A DNA stretch of 64,000 nucleotides from Pontederia crassipes (taxonomy: Eukaryota > Streptophyta > Magnoliopsida > Commelinales > Pontederiaceae). A program made the translations under genes and the position numbers. Below the pieces are notes generated by a model. It did no database searches. It was not told where the DNA came from and saw only the letters and a list, made by a program, of their open reading frames with translations. Shown piece after piece: positions 13,640 through 26,650 of the stretch (positions are counted from its first letter, which is position 1; every line of letters begins with the position of its first letter). The stretch is from contig CM060191.1 in the NCBI GenBank assembly GCA_030549335.1, forward strand, positions 52,737,447-52,801,446. The letters are read 5' to 3'.

Positions 13640-13862
13640 ATGTCAGGTTCAACACCCTGTGTCAATATAATGATTGAGGGGTGGAATTAGAACAACTAAT
13701 GTCAATGGAATACGAGAGATGGAAAGAAAAGATACCCAACCTTGTGTCAATGGGATACGAATGGTGGTTCAACGTCCTTTGTCAATGGGATACGGGGGAC
13801 GGAATTAAAACGACCACCCTGTGCCAATGGGATACGAGGGCTTCTACATTGAGGAGATTTGG
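13640..13862. repeat. Degenerate tandem repeat, ~40-60-bp units
   Basis: CTGTGTCAAT / GTCAATGGGATACG strings recur near 13655, 13698, 13745, 13785 and 13825, separated by GGGTGGAATTA-like or GGTTCAAC-like linkers. The open frame across 13681-13968 is a product of the repeat. Confidence 0.65.
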
Positions 13863-13890
13863 ATATCCATATTTGATGATGATTCCCCAA

Positions 13891-13925
<35 letters not shown>
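13891..13925. repeat. (TA)n microsatellite
   Basis: About 17 uninterrupted TA dinucleotides. Confidence 0.95.
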
Positions 13926-13928
<3 letters not shown>

Positions 13929-14989
13929 TTTACCATGCATTTGCACACATGACATTCATTTTGTATGATCATTATCTGAATGAATTCCTTTTGAAGAAGA
14001 GAGAATTTTGAATATTTCTTGAAAATGTTGATTTCCACATCAGTTTTAATACTTGAGGTAATTGTTTTAACTCATTGAGCTTAATTCACGCTCACCCTTT
14101 TTCTTTTAATGTTTACAAAAACGGAATACATATATTGCATGCTTGATTGGAAAGAGGTATTAATTCAAAGAGGAATAGTGTGTGAGATTTCGCGAGGTGC
14201 GTATCTGGCTCAATGTTCTCTTTTGATACTTATCTCAAATACATAACTTCTCTAAATCAAATTCTATCTTAATCCAATGCCACTCAAAGACTTCTTTATC
14301 TCTTATCTCTAATAAATAGCTTCTTTCAATTGAACTATACTTTTGTTTTATCCTTTTATCTCCTTCTTTTCTCTGATTTTTGGAAATAATTAATATAGTA
14401 ATATTTATCATTTAATTTTTGGATCAAAATAATAATAAATATTTATTTAATAGCTGAAATAATTTTATGCCATAATAACCTCAATCTTATCCTATTTGGG
14501 AGTCCTATATCAATCAAATATTATTTTGATTCTCAAATCAAATTAAAATCCTTAATCTCAATCTAATTGTAATCCTACTCCCAATAGTATTTAATCTCTC
14601 TTTCTTTTCCTTTTTTCCTTACTAACAATAATTTTAATCCTACTCTAATTCTAATTTTTTTTTCAAGTAGGATTAAGATTTCTTTCTCTTCATATTCCAT
14701 TTTTAATTGTATCCCTATTATCACCTTCAATCCATCATATATTATAATTAAATTAGAAAATTACTATATTGTCCTTGATAAAATTGTGGTGTTTTTCATA
14801 AAGTTTCATGAGAATCTATTTAGTGAACTCAACATAGTTAATAATAAAGACTCTTTATTCATCCCTTTGTCATGTACATCACAAGTTGAGTTATTATTCT
14901 CATCCATTCTTAATTACTTATGTGAATTTAGGATGCATAATTTTTTTAATTATAATATATAAAAGATCAATTCATGCAATATCCTAAAA

Positions 14990-15984
14990 TAGGATACTAC
15001 AAGACATGTTTATGCATTTTTTATATAATATAAGTAATGCATGAATGATATGAGTTCTATAACATGATTGATCTTTATGTTAGCCAAAACATGTAATATA
15101 TTATCATCATGATAAGACATAGAAATCATCACATCGTCGTGCACAGAAAGCATATAAAGAAATTCATACTTTCCATCTTCTTTTTCATTATTGTAATTTT
15201 TATCAAGGATGGCTTTCAGAACCCTTTGAACAATCTTTCATTGACTTCACCATTATTCTTTCTTTTCATAAGATACTTTGAAGTTTTATACTTCATTTTG
15301 AAACATATTTTATCTTATGATGTCTTTGATGTTAACTTAGTTGAAGAGCTAAGTCACTACCATCGCTTAGACTAGTTAGGATTGGAAGTCGTTATGCCCT
15401 ATAACCATAGGCATCTTAGGAACAAACATGTCATTGAAGATATAAGAATCATTGTTAACGAAAAATAAATAAATTTTCTTTTACAACATTAACTTTGATG
15501 GATAACTAAGAACATATTCTTCAATTAGTACATTATGACTTTCAAACATTAAACATCAATGTCTTTCAATCTTCCTATTTTACTAATTAAGGCTAAGCAT
15601 ACATAACATTAATGTTATATATAATATTATTCAGATGTATAACAATCAGCAATAAAATTATATAATATTTATACTTAGGAAATAATTTTATAATATCATA
15701 TAAGGCCATCTCTTCAAGTCACAACCGTGAAACCTTGGGTCACGCCCATGAATTATGGTTTTCACGATTGTGAAGATAATCTTTACATTCGCAAGAGAGA
15801 AAATATTATAATTGTATTACAGATATAAATATTTTTATTATAGAATAATCATAATATCATATATTTTGATTTTTTATTAGTCCAAAACTCTAAATTTTAA
15901 GGCAAAAAAAGGGACGTCCAACCTAGCATGACTTGGTTAGCTAAGCACGACACGTCCCGCAGCATAGTTAAATCCAATTTAATC
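14990..15984. mobile_element. LTR family X copy 3 (fragment)
   Basis: ACTTTCCATCTTC near 15168, CTTAGTTGAAGAGCTAAG near 15345 and the TCACAACCGTGA / TCACGCCCATGA / TCACGATTGTGA cluster at 15718-15772 match parts of the copies at 1751-4080 and 6002-9240. It abuts the left LTR of the gypsy array. No gene is seen. Confidence 0.4.
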
Positions 15985-16076
15985 TATAACACCCTAAAAT
16001 TTTTCAAATTTAAAATTTATTTTTTGCAATTAAAATAAATAAAATTTGGGATATGTTAAAGAGAGATAAATTTTAA

Positions 16077-16115
<39 letters not shown>

Positions 16116-18649
16116 AGATAAGAAAAGTTTGAGTGAGAATGAAAGTGTTATTAGATAAGGGGTAGGAAAAGAGGATCCCTAATTTAATTAGGAGTTTAGA
16201 GATTCAAAATTGAATTTGAATCTAACTATAAGTTTAGCATATAAAAGAATGAGAGTCAAGATAAGAGTTTTATATTCAAAAATATCTAGAAGATAAAATA
16301 ATATTATTTTATTTCAAAAATTAAAAAATAATATTCATTTATTTAATTCCAAAATTCAGGGATAATTATATTTATGAGAGATAAAATAAAGAAAATATAG
16401 TTAGAAGAGGATTAGGGATAAAGTTTGTGGAAGAATTGAATTAGGACTCCTAATGAGGTTGAAATTAGGAGTTTTATGGATAAAATATTAAAAAAATAAA
16501 ATAATAATAAAATATTATTTTAATTCCAAAAATCAAGAGATGATATTACTAATTAATTATTTAAATCCGAAAATTTATGGAAAATAAAAAGTGAATTATG
16601 AATAGGAAGTATGAATAGAAATTCTAATTAGATTATAGCTTGGGGGACTTTTTCCTATAAATAAGACGCTAAAGTGTCTCTTCTAACACATCTTTCTCTC
16701 ACTCTCTACTTGAGTTTTTTTTGTCTATCTTTGGACTACATTTTCTTCTTCCTCGACGCACGTGCATGGGAGTTCTGACCGTCCATCCAATCTTTGATCT
16801 ACCCTCTGTTCAAGGATGTCAGTCTCATGGTCAATCATAGCCGAATCTCGCCGAAAATCACATCCAAAGTCTCGAGTTTCAGGTAGTTTGAAATAAGATT
16901 TCGGATTCACTTTTGGATATAATCGTTTAATGGAATAGATAAGGGGATGGATGAATTAGGATTGGTACATGCTCTCCTATATCCCATGAATAGTTCCATA
17001 TATTTTTATGCCCAAAAGAATCGTGTACCAAAAGTTTTTGCATGTTAAAGTCTTAGAAAAATACCACCAGACTTCCGATAATCAGAACCCGGCCTACGTA
17101 GAGATGAATCTAGCCCGGGTTCATCTGTAAGTTCAAACCCGACGTGGTGCTTCTCAAAATCTTACCAGAATTCGGATAAACTAGGACCGGACTCCAGGCA
17201 CCCGACCCAGGTTTGCCACGACTGCTTTTGGGTGTTTGGATTCTCCTTTTCGACAACTCGGGCCAAGCTGCGTGTATACTCATCTCGGATAGTATTATGT
17301 CACGTTAAAAAAGATGATGTCAGCAAACTCGACCCAGATTCTACCAACAAAACAATTATTTTCCATTCAAACTCGACCCGAACCATCCTCGGACCCGGCC
17401 CGGGTTCTAGAGAATAAAAAAGAAGGATTTGGTTTCATGTGATCGGGGCCGAGAAGTGTAGGAATCTGGTCCGAGTTTCAATAAAAAAATGTTTAAGACA
17501 TTGAATTGGAAAGGACCCGGCCCGAGTCGCCCCTAATCCGGACCGAGTTCGGACTAAACCCGACCCAGATTTGATCGTGCCCGGCCCGAATTCTATACAG
17601 ATTGCAAGCCTGGTTTTGTGTTGATTTGTATATATGCCAAATGACATTTTTCCCTTATATTACCACGTGATGAACTGAATAGAAAAGATAGCTAACTAGG
17701 AAAAAGATAAAACTTGTGAAATGGAATCCTCATGTGCACTGATTGTTATAGGTCAAAAGGTGGGTATTAATAACCCCATCATGGCAATATCTTGAGGTGT
17801 TATTAATAGTCCCACTGTGATGGTTTTAAAAAAAAAAGGACCCTTGCAGTACTATTTGAGTGGATGTGTAAAATTTAAGTATTTTGTGAGTAAATAAACG
17901 TTCACCTCATTCTAGTTTGATCCACCTTGACCCAACGTTATAGTCATACGAAATTGTGATATTGATCCATAATAAAAAAAAGTCGAGCTCGCATTAGGAC
18001 AACACATATAGATGTTCTAGAAATTATTTAAAGTAAAAGATGTAGTGAAAAAAATAGAAGAGAAGAGAAATGAAAGAAGAGAAAAGAAGAGAATTCAAAG
18101 AACAGAAAAGAACAAAACAGAAAGGAGAAAGAATAAAAATGAACATAATAGGAGAGAACAAAAATAGAAAAGTGAAAGAATAGAAAGTAAAGAATATAAG
18201 TATTTTTCTCATGTTAAAAGCTTGCTTATTTTTATTAAGTTTTCTTATCCATTTGTATTATCTTATGTACTAAGTATTTTTACACTCATGAAAATTCTAT
18301 TTTCCTATGTTTTAATTCCACAGATAATTGAAGTCATAGAAAGATGCACGTGCAGCAACAGAGTTCATGATAATGTAATTGCACATGAGAGTCTATCTTT
18401 AGAATTGCTATTTAACTACATTCTTGCCACTCTAACTTTATAGATGATTTATAGCATGTGAGACTTTAGGGAACAGAAGAATTTTTAACTTCCACACCAT
18501 TAATATTGTTATTTAGTCAACTTTCACATTCTCATGAAAGTAGTTATTTTGGATTATGAAAGTCCAAGAAGAAAAAAAGTTATAGGTGACATGGTCCAAA
18601 ATAAGTCCAAATGTCACATGTTAAGAGGGTGAGATTTCGGATTGTTACA
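15985..18649 (+). mobile_element. Ty3-gypsy LTR a (first of three)
   Basis: It starts TATAACACCC (a decayed TGTAACACCC) and ends ATTGTTACA. Matching copies lie at 19306-22293 and 23769-26616. All share an AT-rich first half with the marker AAGTTTGAGTGAGAATGAAAG, a CCCGGCCCGAGTT-rich middle, a GATAGCTAACTAGGAAAA block and a purine-rich AGAAAAGAAGAGAA tract. A (TA)n microsatellite occupies 16076-16114. At about 2.67 kb it is long for an LTR but similar to its sisters. Confidence 0.75.
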
Positions 18650-19305
18650 TTATCAGCCTGGAGGCATAATATGTTTTCCACCTTTAATCTGCAAGTACTT
18701 TCAACATATAAAACTCATAGAAGAAGGACAATGCAAATGGGGTTGGAAAAAATCAGCCTAGGAGAGAGGGTGGTCAGCCACAAAGGCAGGATTATAGCCA
18801 CAATAATAGGACAGGACCATAAAATCAGCCACAGGCCTAGTAGAGGCAGCAAGCGCATGCCCCTCAAGATAGTCCCATGTAATGTTTGTGGATGCATGCA
18901 CCAGGGAGAGTGTAGAGAGAAAAACAAAACTTATTTTCAGTGTGGGCAACCCGACCATTTCGCTCGGGGCTGCCCAATTCGCCAGGTGCAAAATCAAGCA
19001 AGCGTAGGAGGTACCAACCAACTGGTTCAAAGCAGAATTTACAACATGGAGGCAGAGGCATCACATGATGATATTGATGTCATCAGAGGGCAAATTAGGA
19101 AGAGGAATAGAATATGGTTTAACATAAGAGAAAAAGTCCAAGATAGTTAAGCGGGTATTTCATATAACTATCCTATTAATTTTTAGTAATAGCATATGAA
19201 AGAAAGGGGAATACAGTAAAGTACATGTTAAATAGTATGAAGGGGTAAATGAATTGGAAACCAAAATGATTTGGTAAATTCCTACATGGAGCAAAAGTCG
19301 ATGAC
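18650..19305 (+). pseudogene. Ty3-gypsy internal remnant with gag zinc knuckle
   Basis: Only a gag remnant lies between LTRs a and b. Translation of 18860-19000 contains a CCHC zinc-knuckle-like string (FQCGQPDHFARGC) preceded by a basic, Gln/Gly-rich stretch, typical of gypsy Gag; the frame runs 18611-19150. Protease, reverse transcriptase and integrase are absent, so the element was deleted internally before or during array formation. The start of this segment (ATCAGCCTGGAGGCA) reappears just after LTR c. It codes for no functional protein. Confidence 0.8.
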
Positions 19306-22293
19306 GAATTTATTTTGAGATTTGTTAAAGCAAGATAAAAATTTAAACAAATTATATATATACATGTGTGTGTGAGAGAGAGAGAGAGATAAGAAAAGTT
19401 TGAGTGCGAATGAAAGTGTTATTAGATAAGGGATAGGAAAAGAGGATCCCTAATTTGATTAGGAGTTGAACCTATAATGAGACTAAACATTTAAAATTGA
19501 ATTTGAATCTAACTATAAGTTTAGTGTATAAACGACTCCTAATGAGAGTTTAAATAAGAGTTTTATATTCAAAAATAATATCTAGAAGATAAAATATTAT
19601 TTTATTATTATATTTTGAAAATTAAAAAGAATAATAATTATTTATTTAATTCTAAAATTCAGGAATAATTATAATTATGAGAAATAAAATAAAGAAAAGA
19701 TAGTTAGAAGAGGATTAGGGATAAAGTTTGTTGAAGGATTGAATTAGGACTCTTAATGAGGTTGAAATTAGGAGTTTAAGGATAACAAATTCTAGAAACA
19801 AAATATAATAATAATAAAAATATTATTTTAATTTCAAAAATCAAAATATTTATTATTTATTTATTTAAATTCAAAATTTTGTGGTAAATAAAAGGCGAAT
19901 TATGGATAGGAAGTATGAATAGGAGTTCTAAATAGATTAGAACTTGATGGACTTTTCCCTATAAATAGTACCTAAAGGATCTCCTCTAACACATATTTCT
20001 CTCCTTCTCTACTTGAGTTTTTCCTCTATCTTTGTACTACGTTTTCTTCTTCCTCGGTGCGCATGCGTGGGAGCAATCTCGGATCTACCCTCTGTTCAAG
20101 GACACCGGCCTCGTGGTCAATCGTCGCTTGATCTCGCAAAAAATCACATACAAAGTTAGAAGAATTAGGATCAGTATACGTTCTCCTAAATCCCATGAAT
20201 AGTTTTGTATAGCTTTTATGCCAAATATAATAGTGGAATAGAGATGAATCCGGCCCGGTTTCATTTAAAAGTTCAAACCCGGCAACATGCTTCTCCAAAT
20301 CCGGCCCGGTGTCATGCCTTAAAACTCTGCTCCAGAAACCTTAGTGCGCTAGGCTTGGCCGAACCCCGTACAGTCGCCAATCAGCCACTTCTCGAACATG
20401 CCCCGGCCGCACCTGGACACGCCCCTGGATACACAATGAAACACACACATGAAACCGGCCTTGCACTTCTGCGCTTTATGCCTACTCGCATTAGGTCTTG
20501 GCTGCCACACGTCCTCCACGCGTCCATCGTGCGCCCGCTGATTCCCACTCGGACTCGGTCGTCCAGCTGCATAGCCGAAGATCTCCTTGTTGGAAGTCCG
20601 AGTGTCTGGCTATCCTTCTCGATGTCCAACAGCTGCTCGTGACTCCAGGGTCCATAGAAACCTTCTAGGACAATATGGCATCATGTCCGAGTCCGAGTCC
20701 CACTTGGACTAGGAATCCTATTCCCAATAGGAATAGGTTTACCGCACCATGTCGTCTTCGGATGCCTATGCCCTCACTCGTCCTTTAACCCCCCCCCCCC
20801 CTACAACGACACTTGGGATGCCTATGAAGTGCCTGGGATGAGTTGGCGCCCCGCTGCCAAAACGGGCAGCGGACGCTCACTTCCGTGCGCTCATCCCGTG
20901 CCACGTCCCAGCAGGGTGACACTGGATGCCTACCTACTACTTTTGGGTGTTTGGATTCTCTTTTTCAACAACTCGGCCCGAGCCACCCTCGAACTTGTCC
21001 CGAACTCTGTCAATAAAAGAACTATTTTCCATGCAGAACTCCTCCCGAGCCATCCTTGGACCCGGCCCGAGTTCTAGACAATAGAAGAGAAGGATTTGGT
21101 TTCACGCGACCCGGGACGAGCCTCGTAGGAATCCAGTTCGAGTTTCAACGAAGAAATGTTTAAGACGTTGAATTGGAAAGAACTCGGCCCGAGTCGCCTC
21201 TGACCTGGCCCGAGTTCGGACTAAACTCGGCCCATGTTTGATCGTGCCCTGCCAGATTCTACACAGATTGCGGGCCTGATTTTATATTGATTTGTATAAT
21301 GCCAGATGATCTTTTTGCCTTATATTGCCACGTGATCCATAATAAAATGGACTGAACATAAAAGATAGCTAAGTAGAAAAAAATAAAAATTGTAAAATGG
21401 GATCCTCGTATGCACTAATTATTATAAGACAAAAAGTGGGTATCAAATAGCCCCACCAGGGCAACGTCTTGAGGTGGGTATTAATAGTTCCACTGCGGCG
21501 ATTTTAAAGAAAGGGGATCTTTGCGATCACACTTGAGTGGATATGTGAAGCTCAAGTGTTTTGTGGGTAAGTAAACATTCATCCCATCCTGATTTGTTCC
21601 ACCTTGACCCAATGTTATAGTCACATGAAAGTGCCATTTTGATCCATAATAAAAGAAGTCGAGCTCGCATTAGGACAACGCATATAAATGTCCTATGAAT
21701 TGTTTAAAGTAAAAGATGTAGTCAAAATAATAGAAAAGAAGACAAGAGAATTGAAAGAATAGAAAAATAGAGAAAAGAAGAGAACTGAAAGAATAGAAAA
21801 GAACAAAATAGAAGAGAACAAAAATTGAAAAGTGAAAGAACATAAAGAATAGAAAGGAAATTATAGAAGTATTTTTCTTTGCATACTCTTATCCATTTGT
21901 ATTATCTTATGTACCGAGTATTTTTATACTCATGAAAATTCTATTTTCTTATATTTGAATCCCACAGCTAAGTGTAGTCATAGAAGGATGCGCGTGCAGC
22001 AACAAAGTTCGTGATGATGCACTTGCACATGGGAGTATGTCTTTGGAATTTTTATTTAACTACATTATTGCCACTCTAAAATTTATAGATGATTTATAGC
22101 ATGTGATGTGATGGTTAGAGGACTTTTCAGAATAGAAGAATTCATAGCTTTCGCACCTTAATATTGTTATGTAGTCAGCTTCCACATTCTCATGAAAGTA
22201 GTTATTTTGGATTATGAAAGTCCAAGAAGAAAGAAATAGTAGGTAACGACCCAAAATAAGTCCAAATACCACGTGGTAAAAGGGTGAGATTTC
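19306..22293 (+). mobile_element. Ty3-gypsy LTR b (middle copy, 5' truncated)
   Basis: It aligns by eye with LTRs a and c throughout. The first ~60 bases are missing: the left border fuses GACGAA from the preceding internal part straight to TTTATTTTGAGATTTG, which lies about 60 bases into LTR c. Its right end lacks the GTTACA terminus (…GAGATTTCGAGACC). An insert-like GC-rich block at about 20290-20930 is not visible in its sisters. A C-homopolymer lies at about 20790. Confidence 0.7.
20290..20930. other. GC-rich block present only in LTR b
   Basis: Between shared sequence at about 20280 and the shared TTTTGGGTGTTTGGATTC at about 20940 lies roughly 640 bp of GC-rich, noncoding sequence that the sister LTRs lack. 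It contains GGAATCCTATTCCCAATAGG-like inverted strings near 20700. I see no terminal repeats of a known transposon, so it may be an insertion of unknown type or ancestral LTR sequence lost from the other two. Confidence 0.4.
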
Positions 22294-23768
22294 GAGACCT
22301 TCCAGTTGATATCATCCTCCTTAGATTTAAAAGATGTAATATCCATGTGCAACCATCACGAATAAATGTCACGACATCCAAGTAAGTAATTAAAGTATCA
22401 TTTGGTTTGACTCGTAATTGTCTTACTAAATCTACTGAGTTGTCTTGTAGATGATTCCTACTCAGAGTGATTTGAATAGTCAATTGAGATCAACTCAAAG
22501 GGGTAATCCCAACAATATGTGTCAACAAAAAGGACCATAACAAAATTCAAGCCTGGGTAATCAAATGGTGCACGTAACTCAAGGACAAAAACAAACTCCT
22601 CAAGAGCACCATATAAGAATTTCTGAAACTGAAGCCACCTCAGATCAATGGAGTGGATGATTTTGACAATGCCGCTAAGTGGTTGGAAGCTACTGAAGAG
22701 ACTTTTGACCTCATGGATTGTGTGGAAGGGAAGAAGGTACTGTTTGTTACAAATATGTTCACCAAAGATGCTAGGGATTGATAGAGCACCACCAAGGCCA
22801 TGGCATTCCCTGCTATAATCGAGATTCCTAGGGTAAAATTTAAGAAGGTTTTTTAGGAACATTTCTGCCCAGACTACAAAAGAGGCCTGAAGAGTGAAAA
22901 GTTTATGCAATGACTCAGGAAAATATGACAGTGTCAGGATACTTGACCAAGTTCATTCAACTTGAGAAGTACGCCAATGATGATGAGCAGAATAAGGTCA
23001 ATCAATTCATTAACAATTTTCATTTTGGGCTAAGGCTGAAAGTCCTCTCAGGAAGGTGTCGCACATTGCATGAGGCGGCAAGCATGGCCACTCAAATGGA
23101 AGAAGGAGTGTCTAGGATTCAACAAGAAAGGAAGACGAAGGACAATGCACAGGGGGTTGGACAAAATTAGCCAAGGAGAGAGGGTGGTTAGCCACAAAGG
23201 CGGGATGATCGTCGCAATAATAGGTCAGGGCCACATAATCAACCCCAACTCAGACATAGTAGCGGGGCCCACATCCACAGGCCCAGCAAAGGCAGCAAGT
23301 GCAGGCCCCTCAAGACAGTCCCCTGTAATTTTTGTGGACACATGCACTAGGGAGAGTGTACAGCGAAAAACAAAACCTATTTTCAGTGTGGGCAAGGCGA
23401 CCATTTCGCCCGGGAATGCCTAATTCGTCAGGCGAAGAATCAAGCAAGCGTAGGAGGCCAACCAACTAGTCTAGAGCAGAATTTACAACATGGAGGATGA
23501 TGTTGATGTCATCGAAGGGCAAGATTAGGAAGAGGAATAGAATATGGATTTAACATACGAGAAGAAATCCAAGATAGTTAAGCAATATTTAGGGTATTTC
23601 GGATAATTATCCTATTTATTTTTAGTAATACCATATGAAAGAAATGGGAATAGAGTAAAGTATATGTTAAATAGTAAGAAGGGGTTAATGAATTGGAAAC
23701 CAAAATGATTTGGTAAATTCCTACATAGAGCAAAATAAGAGGACGAAGTTTCTTTAACGGGGTAAGAA
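22294..23768 (+). pseudogene. Ty3-gypsy gag pseudogene between LTRs b and c
   Basis: Translation near 22600-22790 shows the conserved start of gypsy Gag (FLKLKPP..NGVDDFDNAAKW). In-frame stops near 22780 interrupt it. The frame from 22910 continues with the retrotransposon Gag core (DYKRGLKSEKF before it, then YLTKFIQLEKYA, LRLKVLSG), and a CCHC-like knuckle (FSVGK/QCGQ region, about 23370-23420) follows in a shifted frame. Pol is absent. A purine-rich stretch ending GGGGTAAGAA just before LTR c at 23769 is the likely polypurine tract, giving + orientation. Confidence 0.8.
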
Positions 23769-23888
23769 TGTAACACCCTGACATTTTTTGAATTTAAAAT
23801 TTATTTTTGTAATTAAAATAAATTCAAAATTTTGGGATTTGTTAAAGAAAGATGTATGTATGTATGTATGTATGTATGTATGTATGTA

Positions 23889-23950
<62 letters not shown>

Positions 23951-26616
23951 ATAAGTTTGAGTGAGAATGAAAGTGTGATTAGATAAGGGGTAGGAAAATA
24001 GGATCTCTAATTTGATTAGGAGCTGAAGTTATAATAAGATTAGAGGCTCCTAATCAAATTAGAGATCCAGTTATAATAAGATTAGAGATTCAAAATTGAA
24101 TTTGAATCTAACTAAAAGTTTAAGGGTATAAAAGACTGAGAGTTAAAATAAGAGTTTATATTCAAAAAAAATATCTAGAAAAGAATAATATTTATTTATT
24201 CATTTATGAAATCCAGGAATAATTATATTTATGAGAGATAAAATAAAGAAAAGATAGTTAGAAGAGGATTAGGGATAAAGTTTGATGAAGGATTGAATTA
24301 GGACTCCTAATGAGGTTGAAATTAGGAGTTTTAAGGATAAAAATATTCAAGAAATAAAATAATAAAAAAATATTATTTTAATTCTGAAAATCAAGAGATG
24401 ATATTATTAATTAATTATTTAAATCCGAAAATTCATGGGAAATAGAAGATGAATTATGGATAGGAAATATAAATAGGAGTTTTAATTAGATTAGAACTTG
24501 AGGAACTTTTTCTAATAAATAGGACCTAAAGGTCTCATCTATCATATCTTTCTCTCCTTCTCTACTTGAAAATAGGAGTTTTAATTAGATTAGAACTTGA
24601 GGGACTTTTAGGTCTCATCTATCACATCTTTCTCCCATTCTCTACTTGAGCTTTTTCCTCTATTTTGAACTACGCGTGAGAGTTCCTACGGGCCATCCAA
24701 TCTCGGATCTACCCTCTGTTCAAGGACACCGGCCTTCTGGTCAATCATTGCTAGATCTCGCTGAAAATCACATCCAAAGACTCAGGTTTCAGGTAGTCTG
24801 AAACAGTCAAGGTACGTAAGATTTCATATTCACTTTTGGATATGATTTCTTAATGAAATATATAAGGTGATGGATGAATTAGAATCGATATATCTTCTCA
24901 TATATCCCACGAATAGTTTCATATAGCTTTTATACCGAAAAGAATAGTATACCAAAAGATTTTACATGTTAAAGTCTCGAAAAGATACCATCGGAGTTCC
25001 GACAGTCGAAACCAGGCTTGCAAAGAGATGAACCCAACTCGAGTTCGTCTGTAAAGTTCAAACCCAGTGCAGTGCTTCTCCAAATCCGACCTAGATTCGG
25101 GTAAACCCGGCTCGGCCTCTAGGTAACACAACCAAAGTTCTGCCACGACTACTTTCGGGTGTTTGGATTCTCTTTTTTGACAACCCGCCCGAGCTGTGTG
25201 TATACCCGGCCCGAAAAATATTATGTCATGATCGAAAAGATGATGTCAGCAAACCCGGTCCGAGCCACCCTCGGTCTCAGCCTGAATTCTGCCAATAGAA
25301 GAATTATTTTCCATACGAACTCGGCCCGAGCCGTCCTCAAACCTTGCACGAGTTCTAGAGTAAGAGAAGGATTTGGTTTCACGCTACCCAGGCCGAGCCA
25401 CATAGGAATCCAGTCCAAGTTTTAGCCAAGTAATATTTAAGACGTTGAATTGGAAAGGACCTGACTCGATTCGCACTTGACCCAACCCGAGTTTGGACTA
25501 AACCCGGCACAGGTTTGATCGTGCCCGGCCTGGATTCTATACAAATTGCAGGCCTAATTTTGTATTAATTTGTATAGATGCCAAATGACCTTTTTGCCTT
25601 ATATTTCCACGTGATAAACTGAATAAAAAAGATAGCTAACTAGGAAAAGATCAAAGTTGTAAAATGGGATCCCCATGTGCCCTGATTGTTATAGGCCAAA
25701 AGGTGGATATTAATAACCCCGTCATGGCAACATCTTGAGGTGGTATTAATAGTCCCACTGTGATGGTTTTAAAAAAAGGGATCCTTGCAGTACTATTTGA
25801 GTGGATGTGTAAAATTTAAGTGAACGCTCATCTGATCCTGATTTGATTCATCTTACCCAATGTTATAGTCACATGAAAGTGTATTCATAATAAAATAAGA
25901 ATAGAAAACATGTTGATTCATCTTGACCCAATGTTATAGTCACATGAAAGTGTATTCATAATAAAATAAGAATAGAAAACATGTAGGAATTGTTTAAAGT
26001 AAAACATGTAGTGAGAAGAATAGAAAAGAAGAGAAGAGAAATGAAAGAAGAGAAGAGAAGAGAATTGAAAGAACTAAAAAGAACATCATTAAAATATTAG
26101 AACAGAAAAGAGAAAGAATATAAAAGAACAAAATAGAAAAGAACGAAAATAGAAAAGTGAAAGAACAAAAATAATAGAAAGAAAAGAATAGAAATGTTTT
26201 TCTCATATTGAAAGCGTGCTTATTTTTACTAAGTCTTATTATCCATTTGTATTATTATGTACTGAGTATTTTTATATTCATGAAAATTATATTTCCTTGT
26301 ATTTGAATTTCACATGTAATTGAAGTCATTCAAGGATGAGAAATAGAGTTTGTGATGATACAATTGCACATGGGAGTCTGTCTTTAGATTATGCACTACA
26401 CGTTTACCGGGATATCTTCTATATATTTCTATGCTATGTAACAAATTTAATATTTAACTACATTATTGTCACTCTAACTTTAAAGATTTTTTATAGTATC
26501 TGATGTGATAGTTAGAAGACTTTTCCAAATAGAAGAATTGTTTAGAAAAGAATTATAAGTAACACAGTTCAAAATAAGTCCAAATGCATAAGAGAGTGAG
26601 ATTTCAGATCGTTACA
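23769..26616 (+). mobile_element. Ty3-gypsy LTR c (third copy)
   Basis: It starts TGTAACACCCTGACA directly after the likely polypurine tract and ends GATCGTTACA, giving matching TGTAAC/GTTACA termini. A short piece of internal sequence (ATCAGCCTGGAGGCA) follows to about 26650, so the array continues into a fourth, lost unit. It contains two local tandem duplications: one near 24490-24620 (GGAGTTTTAATTAGATTAGAAC) and one near 25850-25985 (~68 bp). Confidence 0.75.
23859..23948. repeat. Compound (TATG)n-(TA)n microsatellite in LTR c
   Basis: Eight or so TATG tetramers pass directly into about 28 TA dinucleotides. It occupies the same LTR position as the shorter (TA)n at 16076 and the TATA..TGTGTGAGAG tract at 19355, so the locus is hypervariable within the LTR family. 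Confidence 0.95.
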
Positions 26617-26650
26617 TAATCAGCCTGGAGGCACTTTCAACTCATAGATG

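Larger units (their letters stand above)
12263..14989. mobile_element. Probable LTR-derived repeat region, minus orientation
   Basis: There is no coding domain. The 13560-13870 part carries internal tandem repeats in the style of the gypsy-type solo LTR at 32462-34685, read in the opposite sense. The sequence is noncoding and AT-rich on the right. I could not find ends, so this is a weak call that mainly records that no host gene is visible. Confidence 0.3.

Noticed and set aside
15980..26621. TAATC on both outer sides of the gypsy array as a target-site duplication
   Set aside because: The right-hand TAATC is the start of ATCAGCCTGGAGGCA, which is element internal sequence also found after LTR a, so the match is probably coincidence.
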